From NCBI GenBank assembly GCA_019925795.1, contig CM034305.1, positions 58,082,573 through 58,146,572 of the forward strand: a stretch of DNA of 64,000 bases, read 5' to 3'. The first letter of the stretch is position 1; every line of letters begins with the position of its first letter. Positions 36,745-47,380 of the stretch are shown here, in pieces. This DNA comes from Dendrobium chrysotoxum. Its lineage: Eukaryota > Streptophyta > Magnoliopsida > Asparagales > Orchidaceae. Below the pieces are notes generated by a model, which made no database searches, was not told where the DNA came from, and was given only the letters and a program-made list of their open reading frames with translations. Position numbers and translations under genes: made by a program.

Positions 36745-37260
36745 CAATGATGGTTGTGCCAAAAATACATTTAGATATTTTAAGAAAGAGTGGGTTTGAT
36801 TCTAAGGTAGAAAGAAATAAAGTTAGGTTTTGCACATGATCAGGTAAGGTTTGACTCTATATGATAGAGTCATCAAAGAAAATAATAACAAACTTATGAA
36901 GGTATGCATGGTTTCAAAATTTTATTCATGATAGTTTGGAAGTTTGCTGGTGTGTTAGATAATCCAAAAGGCAATACAAAGGAATTTATAATGGCCTTAA
37001 TGAGCATAAAAAACTGGTCTGTAACAATCATAATTTGCCATTCTAATGTTGGGGTAACTAGAATGTAGATTGAGTTTAGAAAATACAGTTAAATCGTGTA
37101 ATTCATCTAAAAATTCATTAAATTTTGGAATTAGAAAAAGGTTTGGTATTGTTATTTGGTCAAGAACACCATAGTCAACACAAATTGTCCAAGTCCCATC
37201 TTGTAATAGGCATCTTTTCAATGTGCTTGGCAGAATTTTTGCTGGCAAATTTTTAATAGC
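36745..37260 (-). pseudogene. Ty3/gypsy reverse transcriptase remnant
   Basis: The - strand frame at 37,248-36,997 reads LQDGTWTICVDYGVLDQITI, PIPNL-type linker, DELHDLTVFSKLNLHSSY and IRMANYD, the fingers and palm entry of a gypsy reverse transcriptase. Further down, after stops, GHYKFLCIAF and HKFVIIFFDDSII (the FxDD catalytic box) are readable. RNase H and the integrase core are missing. The enzyme is dead. Confidence 0.75.
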
Positions 37261-37478
37261 GATACGTTTTGAATTTTAATAAGCAGAAAGAATGGGTGAT
37301 AACATTAATTTGCAGCTGCAAACCAGTCGTTATCTTTGTTAACAACTTGCTTTGACAGCTGTAGTTCCCCCTCCACTGTGGCAGTACAGCTAGTCGGGTT
37401 TAGCCATTGGGTATGGCGGGCTACTTAAAATCGCATTCATGGTCAGGTTTGTTGAGAGCATTGCATGCTATTTTTCAT

Positions 37479-39102
37479 CTTTATAATTATGTGAGTTTTT
37501 TATGATTATAAAATCTTATTGTTTACCTATCATTTCTCCTAACATATATATTGGAAAGTTTGTTTCTGTGTGTACTAACATATTTTTCAGGAAAATCATA
37601 CTTTAGACAGCTAAATACTTCAAGACAGATTAGATTAAGGATTCTTATAAGTGAAGTCTGTAAGTTTTACTTTTTTTGAGTCTAAGAGAGTGTGATTATA
37701 AGTTGGATAACTATACACACACACACTAGGGAATGTGACAAATTTTTTTTTAAACTAATCGTACTGGACGATTTGTCTTCTGTGTCCCTCCGAAGCGACG
37801 TTGATTGGTGCCCGAATGTAAAATTTTCTAAGTACATTTCATACTGTACAAAATGGGGTCGTCCCGGACGCCCATCAGAGTACGAAATCAGCTTCGTTTA
37901 AATCATACCGTATGATCAATGAAATCTTTTGAACTGATCATACGGTATGAAGTTAGTTCATCTTGGACGCTGATCAGTGTATGAAATCATGTCCATCCAG
38001 ATCATCAAAATTTGAACTGATCGTCCCGTACGAACATGGTTCATACAGACGTCATTCAGAGTATGAAAGAGTGTTCGTACACTATAGTACATACGAAGAG
38101 GAAGTTATTGTGAAAATTTGAACTGATCGTCCCGTACGAACATGGTTCATGCAGACGCAGATCAGAGTACGAAATAAGGTTCGTACATCATCGTACGACA
38201 CTTTTTGAACTGTTCGTACGTATGAAGATCGATCGTACTATACGAAAGTCAGTCAAACTTATAATTTTCGGTTTTTGGACGGTTTTTCTTGTCATTTGAA
38301 TATAAGGGTCCAAAAAAACTGACTGTAGAGATATCTTCCACGAATTTCTCTTGAGTGGGCTTGAGGAGTGTATTTAGGAGAGTGTTTTGAGAGTGAAGAG
38401 TGAGAGATCTTGTGTAAGGAAATTGTGAGGGGATTCACAAAGTTGTCGAACAGTGAGGATCTCCTTCTAGTTTTTCAAAGTTCTTCCCAACTTCCATAGA
38501 AAGCTCTTGGAAGAGAATTGTCGAAGGAGGCTCGGTACTCTGCCGTCACTAGGGAGGGCGAGAAAGGAGGAGCGGTTCTCTGCCATCACCAGGAGGGTGA
38601 GAAATGACATGTGGTACTCTGCCATCACTAGGAGGGTGAGAAAGGACATGGGGTTCTCTGCCTTCACTAGGAGGGTGAAAAAGGAGGTTGGTTCTCTACC
38701 GTACTGGGTTAATGGAAGAGAGTTTGTAATGGCTTCTCCGCCTTACTGTGGGGGTTAAAGGAGAGTCACTTGAGTATAGTGTAATACCTGGAGAAGGAGT
38801 CTCCAGGGAGTGGATGTAGGTCGTATTGGATCAAACTACTATAAAATCTGGTGTTTTCTATCTTTATTTTACTTTTTGCAATTTTTATTTTCTATATTAT
38901 ACTTTATTTTTGTGGTTGACAAAAAGAAAATATTCAGAACTGATCGTACTATACGAAGTGGATCATACCTTACAATTTACATAAATTTTTAGTGAAAGGT
39001 TTTCAAAAAAGATCTAAGAGAATTTTAAAAGTACCAATTCACCCCCCTCATGGTTAGCCTAGTGAAGTAATCAATAGGTCTAACAACCTATTCACACTTT
39101 CA
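37479..39102 (+). mobile_element. Solo LTR of the SIRE-type family
   Basis: Collinear with the two LTRs at 21.6-27.3 kb: tttctcctaac and tgtgtactaacat...ttcagg blocks, an actatacacacacacacta block, a dense zone of gatcgtcccgtacgaac motifs (37.75-38.26 kb), a minisatellite of about 39 bp (38,520-38,700), ggagtggatgtaggtc and accaattcacccccctcat. No gag or pol on either side. Confidence 0.7.
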
Positions 39103-39139
39103 GGGTTGTGGATAGGTTAGGCAGGGAGAGCGAGCTAAT

Positions 39140-39275
39140 AGTCATCCTATTGGCTAATGACTGGGAAGTCGTTTGGAAGGGTGATGACTAACTTGAGTCG
39201 TTTGGAAGGGCGATGACTCGAGTTTGAGTCATTTTGAAGGCTAATGACTTTCGAGTCATTTTGAATGCTAACCAC
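39140..39275 (+). repeat. Short imperfect repeat array (gagtcattttgaaggctaatgact)
   Basis: Four to five imperfect units of about 25-30 bp around gagtc(g/a)ttt(g/t)gaaggg and its gatgact partner. Confidence 0.5.
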
Positions 39276-39337
39276 TGGCAAAGGGTAGGGGCTGGTCCTT
39301 CGTCACCTATGTGGGGATGGGCAGGGGACAAGGGGGG

Positions 39338-39338
<1 letters not shown>

Positions 39339-39372
<34 letters not shown>
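39339..39372 (+). repeat. Poly-G tract of 34 bases
   Basis: An unbroken run of 34 G, preceded by six G and one C. The Gly-only and Pro-only open frames here are low-complexity artefacts. Confidence 0.9.
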
Positions 39373-40127
39373 CTTGTTGCATCGGCCATGTGAGGAGATG
39401 GGGTGACATGCATTGGGCATGCACGATAAATTTGGATGGATGAGGGTGGGAGTTGATTCTTATCTTATCTTTCCAGATTGCTTTCCCTTTCCCTTTCCCT
39501 TTTCCTTTCCTCTCCTGTGTAGTCCTCTCTTGTACAACACCTATAATTTGGGCTTCTCCGCTCTTCAACCCACCGCAGCAGCGACAATTAGATATCCCAT
39601 TGCTAGTTTGTTCTCTTTGTGATCTTTAATTTTTTTCTTACATGCTTGCTTAATGTATGGACATTAACAATATTATTTTGTTGAGAGATTTAATTGCAGA
39701 CATTTTTTTAAGATCATTAGGAAATTATGTATAAAGTCTGTGAACTATATTCAATTTTTAGTTTGAGATTTTTTTTGCTTGTAAGGAAGTTACATTTGTT
39801 GTTTGTTGCATTTACAGATATTTGATACTTGAATTAATGTTAAAAAGTAAAAACATATTAAGTAGTAAAGATGTTAGTTTGTTTTAGTTAGGTATGATAG
39901 TGTAGTTTGAGTTTATTTTCTTGAATCAAGAATGTATGTCTACTTAAAAAGTTTGAAATTAGTTAGTTGATAATCAGTAACTATAATAATTTTGATTCAA
40001 ATTATTTTAAGACAATTGAATGAGTTTACATGAATTCATCGATCATGAATTCAAAACCTGCATTCCGTAAAAACATATTAGGTATATTAGGCATTATGAC
40101 AAAACTTAATTACACTAGCATTGTAGG

Positions 40128-42247
40128 ATGGACTCAACCGCTGCTATGTTGATGTTAGTGTATGGGGGTCAGTTGGTTATTAATGATCAATCTTATCCCA
40201 CATATTATGGAGGGCATAATCGTCCTCTTAATGTTTCAATTAACACCTCATTAGAGCAATTAAAATTGGAAGTATTGAGGGTCCTTGGACATGATGTAAC
40301 ATTCTTTAAAGTAAACTTGATTAGTCGCCTCCCAGTAGTCAATGACGTAATTGCATCACCTCTTATTAATGATGAGGTGTGCTCCATTATTGTACGCAAT
40401 ACTAATACGCAATTTGTAATAATTTATATTGAAATAGAGAGTTCTGGTACTGAACTATTGAAGATTAGTGTATCAACAACCACTTCAGTGGAGCAGTGTA
40501 ATTTATTAAGCAATGTTACAATGCTGATTTGTAATCCAATAATGCATATAAATGATCTTCCTAGTACCCTTTAAGTTTGACCTTCTTAACATATTATTAT
40601 TAATTTATAAATTTAACTATAGTGGCTAAGTGTAATGGTTTTATTATGACTGCATTAATATTAAGTCGATCTCTCAGTGGACATGTTGTTTCGAGTGCTG
40701 CTGGGCCCTCGTTGTGGTATTCACCCAGTAATGAGCCCCGAGTAGAAGATTTGTTATAGAATCTAAATTTAATAAATGAAGGGTACGAAACTATGAGTAG
40801 TGAGTCAACTGATGGGTCGTCAAATTCAAGTGAAAGAAAAGAAGGGTTTTGCGAGGTGTATACTTTATTGCAGGATTATTATTGAGCAACTAGTGATACT
40901 ATAGTTCTAATGGCTAGCACAAATGACTTTGTAAGGACATGCCAGAATGCTGAGGAATGGGACAACAATCTTTTGTTTGATGGTGCTATAGATAGTGATA
41001 CTATTAAGCATGAATAATATATTTCCAAGGAAATTATTGAGGGTATGTGTTTGCAATGAAAAGAGTTGCTGTTTGCCCTTTGTAGTTGGTCAATCATGAA
41101 CAATGTTGAGTTTGAAGTCATTTTGTCAAAAAAAAAAAGAAATATACAATATATTATTTACATTACAAATCTATGAATATGCCACGCAAGTGGGGTCTGC
41201 ATGCCTGTTTATATAAGCACTTAGGTGGTGAATGGAAGGTATCATCTGCTAGGTATAATCACACTTGCACCAATCCTATTCTTCTTGTAGGACATACAGT
41301 GTAATTCAAGATTTATAAGCTATTTCATCCAACCAGTTGTGCAACAACAGATTGATATAAAGCCCCGTAAAATAATTGGTAGGATTGAGTCGAAGTTTAA
41401 TATTAGGGTGTCTTACATGAAGGCTTGGGATGCCAAAAGAAAGGCTATTAAATCTATTTTTACTAATTGGGAAGAGTCATAGCGTACTGTAAATCTTTTG
41501 ATGGAAGCAATTTTGTCTTCCATTCCATAAATAGTGTATAGATTACACAAATGCTTCTGAATCATTCAATGAAGTGCTGAAGCGTGCCAGAGGGTTGCTA
41601 ATCCAGGTCCTTATATTACATGTTTACTATAACATTGTTGGGATATTCATGAGATGACTACAGTTCGTTTGATCTGAACCAATTAAGTCCAACAATGTAT
41701 TCATGGGAAAGATTGAAGTTGGTTTAAAAGGTTTAAACAAGAAGCTATAAAGCTGGTGGAACCAATTAGGATCAATTTACATGAATTTCAAGTACTCTAC
41801 ATGACCAACAAATCATACAAGGTCATGTTTAAGGAGAACAATATTTGTATTTGTAGTTATGGACGCCCTACAATCTATCACTTTCCATGCCCACATGTTA
41901 TAAGTTCTTTATCAGCAATGCGACAAAATCACTATGAATACATCTCACACTACTACTCTATTCACAACTACAGATGCACCTACTTGGGTGAATTCCATAA
42001 CATATTTGAAAAGGCTAATTAGCCACCGTATGACCCAATAATGGGATTGATCCCAATCACGCCTCCTACTTGCAAGCGACGTTCAAGAAGACATTGCACT
42101 AATCACTTTAAAAATATATTGGATGAGTGCATAAGCAGTAGTTCTAGGATGTGTGGCCTATACAAAGGATGTGGTCACAACAAAAGTAGTTGTCTTCTTA
42201 GCAGGTATGAACTATTATTATGTCTTCCAAATCATAAAAAATCTTAA
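40128..42247 (+). pseudogene. MULE (Mutator-like) transposase with the catalytic core deleted
   Basis: Starts MDSTAAMLMLVYGGQLVI and continues with RPLNVSINTSLEQLKLEVLR (40,128-40,574), the N-terminal domain of MURA-like proteins. After stops come a FEVILSKKK-type block near 41,110 and IDIKPRKIIGRIESKFNIRV, MKAWDAKRKAIKSIFTNWEE (41,350-41,480), the DNA-binding part before the transposase core. The next readable block, NASESFNEVLKRARG (41,555-41,600), normally lies beyond the DDE core, so about 200-250 residues including the catalytic acids are lost. A SWIM zinc finger (ICICSYG...FPCPHV, 41,850-41,910) and a knuckle-like CGLYKGCGHNKSSC (42,150-42,192; second Cys replaced by Tyr) close the protein. 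Confidence 0.75.
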
Positions 42248-43061
42248 GTTCATTACTAATGTTGGGCTCAACATTTATATAATGTAGTTAACGTCAGGGT
42301 GAATGACACATCAGAAATTTCTTATTCGCATTAAATGTATTTTTCGTAGAACATGAATTCTATTGGAATTATTTAATGTACTGTTAGTTTACTTTTTGTA
42401 TGAATATTGTAATCCTATTGTTTATAATGAAAATTTCAAATTTGGTCAAATTGTAGTCAGAGCCAACTATTTTCTTTATTGAAATCACCAACATTTATAA
42501 TAAATTATTTTGCTATCATGTAATTATGTTATTATCGATTATTATTAAGAATTACTTTATTATTATTATAGTTCATTCTCACAATGCATTGGCCGGCCAA
42601 TGAGAAGTCACACAACATCCCAACTAAAGATTTTGTCAATATTTTGTAGCGCATGAATTCATGAATGTGTCTTAAGGGCTTCTGATAGTCCGCTTGAGCA
42701 ACATGCCAAGGCTAACGAGATATTTAGATGTTTAACACATGTGTGAATATAAAATAATGATTGTACACTTTGGTACTTGCATGTAGATGCTATGAAGATT
42801 GAGAAAAATAAGACTGAAAATTTTCTAAATTCCAAAGGATAGAAATATGTGGGAGAAAAGTATTTTGAACGAGATCGTCACCTTGTTAGTGCTCCCTTCC
42901 TACAAATGCGTTTCCATAAGGTTTGTTGTGACATGATTGGGGATACATTGACCATTCTTTGTACACTTCCCTGTTATCTTGAACATCTCATTCTTTTAAT
43001 TTTATTAATATTTTCCAGTTGCTTGAAGATATATTCAACCATTTTTTTTGTTAAATCTTTA

Positions 43062-45037
43062 GGATTATGGCTGAGGATGAACCTTACAATCACAAGCATC
43101 ATGGGAGATGGGGAATGATTCTAGATGAGGTTGTATATGGACCATCACCTCCAACTTTACACCCTAGCATAGCCTCATTACGGTGTTGATATAGAGCAGC
43201 GCATCCAGATCAGGTATTGTAGGAAAAAATATTAATATTTTTTTACATGGTGGGTGACAAAGAATTATTATTTGTTTATATCTAAACTTCTATAGGGAAC
43301 TATTTTAGTACCCTATTCTCACATGCTCATGATGAACGACTAGCCCATCACTTGTTCATGGTTTAAGGAGGCTATTAGAAGGGCAGGTTTGTGTTATGTT
43401 TCATTGTTGTTGTACATTCAGCTTGACCGTCATCCACTAACAACATTGATTAAACATTGGTGCCCACAAACAAACACATTCCATTTGGCCATCAGTGAGA
43501 TGATAGTCACACTGCAAGATGTTGCAATATTGATGGGTTTGTAAGTTGATGGTGATGGTGTGGTTGGTCCATCACAAGTCGGAATGGGAAAATGATGGAG
43601 TAGTTGGCCAAAGTGTTGTGATGATCTATTAGCGGGCCATTTAGAACCAAATGTGTTGTAACATGACCCAGCTGATCCTGAAGTTTTTGAAACCTTTAGG
43701 ATGGGTCAGGCTTGTACTCAAACATGCATGCCATTAAGATGGCTTCGCTGGACATTCTTTCGGGAAAGTTACATAGAACTGAATGATGTGCTCTTTCGGC
43801 ATTATGTACACGGCTACATCCTCTTCATCATTGGCTGCTTTCTACTGCTTGATACTTCAAGATCAGAGATACACCTCCAATACCTCACACTACTAGAGGA
43901 CATTTAAGTGTTCATTACTTACTCATTAGGGAGCGCAGTGCTGACCCACCTGCATAGGGAGTTATTAGAGGCTAGGAAACCTAATAGGGTGAAGATTGCT
44001 AGTGGCATCCATTTATTATAAATTTGGGCATGGGAGCTTATACATGTAGGGGTGTCCTAGGTTGTACGTTCCAATCCCAAAAGCACTAGAGGGGGCCAAT
44101 GTCGGGGTGAGGTCTAGAAATTTTGGCCACCAAACCTTAACCATTTAGGTTTAATTTTGTTGTTTAATGGAGTGAACTTACAAAATGCGATCTCCTTCGA
44201 ACAAATGGAATGAGGAATGACATACGGAAAGGCTATTAGGAAATGAAGACATATATATTTTAGGTCATATGGGAGCCATACACATAGGCCATATGTACTG
44301 GTTTAGCATGTATATGTCTGGAAGGTATATACATTTGGATGGCTCGTGCACCATTAATCTGTTGGAAAAGAGTAGAATGACACCTTTCTGATAGGGTATT
44401 TGTCAATTCGAATACTTTCCCAAAATGGACGTATTGCTAATGGAACCTACTTTTGTTAGGGTGGATGGGCGAGGAAAAGTAGATGTGGATTGATTGCTCT
44501 ATCATCAATAATATGTCACTATGTGGGAGGGTAGAAGAGAATTAGTGGTGTATGGCCAAAGTGGAGTTGATGCAGGGGATCATGCATTGAACTGATACAT
44601 GCATTGGTATACTTCATGGCCTACGTTATACTTGTTGAAAGCGCTCTGCCAAGCACCTGATACTTACTATGCAAGTGCACCAGTAGAACGACTTATGGTA
44701 AAAACTAACCCCTACTCATTAATTAAAGTTTATCTAATCATCGTATACATATTATGGGATATTATTAGTTCTAAATTACAGTGGGAGCATATCTTGGAGA
44801 ATGAGGAGGTATTTCGACCTTTTTTGGGAAAGATTCCAATTCATACATGCAAAGAGCTATAAACAAAAATAAAGAGCTTTACAATGCACTTCGGTGCCAA
44901 CTATACATTATATATACTCAATATCGTGAACAACCTAGTTCCGTGGACACCGATTTTGAAAGTTCAGCTATATATGGCAGCCCCTTGGACTTCTGCGTAG
45001 GACCATCTTCACTTGTATACCCTGGACCATCATAACA
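43062..45037 (+). pseudogene. Plant mobile domain (PMD / MAIN-like) ORF of the MULE, decayed
   Basis: An ORF beginning MAEDEPYNHKHHGRWGMILD at 43,062 is followed, after a possible intron or break, by HWCPQTNTFHLAISEMIVTL and QDVAILMGL (43,455-43,545). This is the core signature of the aminotransferase-like plant mobile domain. Then come RWTFFRESYIELNDVLFRHY, VHGYILFIIGCFLLLDTSRS (43,745-43,865), LGSAVLTHLHRELLEARKP and IWAWELIHVG (up to 44,050), and a later block with MHWYTSWPTLYL (44,599). PMD proteins occur both as host genes (MAIN, MAIL1) and inside transposons. Stops, frameshifts and the MULE transposase directly upstream make this a transposon gene remnant. Confidence 0.7.
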
Positions 45038-45099
45038 ATCTAGGTGTGCTCCCATAGAAGGTTTGGGTATCATGACCGAGTACTAGAAATGGCCAAACA

Positions 45100-46840
45100 C
45101 TGAGATTCATTGGGGTCCATCCGATGTAGGTAATTCATCACAACAGTGTACCCCAATGCCTACTCTGTTGTTCACTCTGGCATATATCCCACCATCTGTG
45201 CATCTTACTGTCCACGTTAGTGATGACCACAATACCAATCATGTCGAAGAACATCAAGAACTTCGTGATAGGCCAGTTCATCGTCCGGATCACTACACCC
45301 CAGGCACAGATGCGTTGCCCTGTAGACATCAAAAGAAACGATATGCTCAACCTTCGCTAGTTGTTCTGCATTATATCTTACATTGTTTGTAATGCTTAAC
45401 ATAACTAATAGCTCACATATTTTTCAGTACTACCTGCATATTTGGATACATTATTTTTCTGTGTCAGCGATTTAAAATATTTTTAATTAAAAGGTTTAGT
45501 AATATATCATCTGCATCATAAAAGTTAAAGAAATTTCATGAAATTTAATTAAAATGTTTAATAATATAACCATACTTTAGAACCATATGCAAACTAATAT
45601 AACTCATACATCATTTTAAAAAAAATTGCAATTTATAATTCACTAAATAAATTGATTTAGGTTTATGATTAAAGGTATTCAAACATTAATTATGTTGATA
45701 AAATGTAGTCTAAAATAATATATCGAAAGTGAAATTTATCCTAATCACTGGCTTCATATTTAATTAAAATAATTAATAGAACCAAATATTCAGATATCAA
45801 ATTAATTTAGTTCTTAAGTGAAGTGAGTTGTCTTTTTTTTTTTCAAATTAAAACATGAGGTTCATTCTTCATATTGAATAAGCCAAGACATTAAATTTTT
45901 TTTTAAAAAAAATTTAAAAATAATCTTATGGCTCCCCTATCTAATTCTTACCTTTTTTAATTGTGCTGAAATTCACAGGCCCACCCCATTTACTTCCCAC
46001 CGCTCAACCCGCTCTCCTAAACTAGCCCACTAGCCCACCCAGCTATCAAAACAACCAGCGCATCTGATAATGACAAATCAACAAGCCAGCCGTTACCAAG
46101 ATTAATGATTGACAAAAAAAAAAAAATTTCCCCCGCCATCTCCTTCATCTAATAAAATTAATCAACGACTCACTTTTAAAAATTTGTCACGATTGGGGGA
46201 TTTTTCGGTTACAAATATTATGAGTGTAAAGATGAGGATTTTGGCTTGTTTTAATGTGTAATTTAAAGTAAATCAAACATAAAGCATTTCTAAAGGGGAT
46301 GATGGAACACCTTAGAATGTTTATTTCTAATTAATTTAGAATTTTCTCCAATTGGGTAAATTCAAAATCCAGGAAAAGCTCACAATTCTTGACCTCATCA
46401 TCCCTGCCCATGTTCATCCTCCACCCTTATCTACAGCTATTTGCCTGTAGTAATTCACTATCACAGTCTGCTGCATCCCACATCTACCCCCAATTTGCCT
46501 CCGACCATCTCTTCCCGGTCATTGCTCGTCATTATTTAGTATATTTCCTTGCATTTAAAATATATCATAAAGCAAAAATAATATTTCTACACAATTAGTT
46601 TAAAACCAATAAAATTTTTTATGAATTTATAAAATACACATATTTTAAAAAAAATTAACCAAATAATCCCTTGATAGATATGATGTTCTTTATTTCTAAG
46701 TTTATAGGATTTTATGAGAAATATCATTTCTTTACTAGGATAATTTTTTATTATTTTTATGGCAATAAGAAAATCCAAGGCACTCTTTTTTTTCGCTTTC
46801 CTAAAATTTAAGTTAAATTATTTTTTTTGAAAATATTGAA
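45100..46840. other. Non-coding sequence between the MULE and RPL7
   Basis: Probably includes the 3' end of the MULE; terminal inverted repeats were not identified. No gene seen. A C-rich patch lies at 45,978-46,030. Confidence 0.45.
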
Positions 46841-46853
46841 TAAAATTATGGTT

Positions 46854-47004
46854 GGGCAAAGCTCAGGTCCCCGGTTCGATCCCCATGGGCGGCAGCGCAA
46901 GCCTTAAGCATTGGCCCGGGCTAATTGGTGTGGGTAGGTTGCTAGGTCGATCGGGGTTTACAATCTGTATAACAGATTGATTCCTCGTCACAAAAAAGAA
47001 AAAA
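46854..47004 (+). mobile_element. SINE insertion upstream of RPL7
   Basis: Contains a perfect Pol III B box (GGTTCGATCCC, 46,872-46,882) and ends in an A-rich tail (aaaaaagaaaaaaaaa). It is flanked by near-identical copies of the target, aaattatggtt at 46,843-46,853 and aaatcatggtt at 47,005-47,015. Only a short stretch precedes the B box and no A box is seen, so the copy looks 5'-truncated. It lies about 370 bp before the RPL7 ATG. Confidence 0.75.
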
Positions 47005-47250
47005 AAATCATGGTTAAGAAAATTTATTTTTTTAAAAAATTCTAATAATAAACACAAACATAATATGATAATAGCCTATCAAAAAATACCCATCAAATCC
47101 TACGGACGAGATTTGTTCTGTGTATAACGTGAAGAATTAATCGTTGGATTGGTTCAGCCCCTCGCGATTTGAAAACCCTCAAATACCTAAGGCCGCTATA
47201 GCTCTGCAGCCTCGCCGCCACTTCGTGATCGGAGTTACAGAGGTAGTGAG

Positions 47251-47372
47251 GTGAGCATCAGAACGCAAACCTAGCTTTTTTGGCTTTTTCGTCGCTAGGG
47301 TGCCACTTTTGGATTTCCATTTCATTATCATTTGAGAAAACTTAGGGTTTTGCTTTGTTCCGCATTTCGCAG
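47251..47372 (+). other. Probable 5' UTR intron of RPL7
   Basis: A good donor (gtgag|gtgagc) and a pyrimidine-rich acceptor (catttcgcag|aag) bracket 122 bp just before the ATG. Leader introns are common in plant ribosomal protein genes. Confidence 0.5.
47342..47350 (+). promoter_or_regulatory. Telo-box (TTAGGGTTT) in the RPL7 leader
   Basis: Complement of AAACCCTAA, a motif enriched near transcription starts of plant ribosomal-protein genes, where it supports expression in dividing cells. Confidence 0.6.
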
Positions 47373-47380
47373 AAGGAGAG

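Noticed and set aside
39188..39568. Open frame with a poly-proline stretch
   Set aside because: The prolines come from the 34-base G run; no other coding sign.
41756..42022. SWIM-finger open frame as a domesticated FAR1/MUG-type host gene
   Set aside because: Upstream and downstream parts of the MULE transposase are broken by stops and the catalytic core is missing.
46872..46882. Isolated tRNA gene suggested by GGTTCGATCCC
   Set aside because: No cloverleaf or A box; the poly-A tail and flanking duplication show a SINE.
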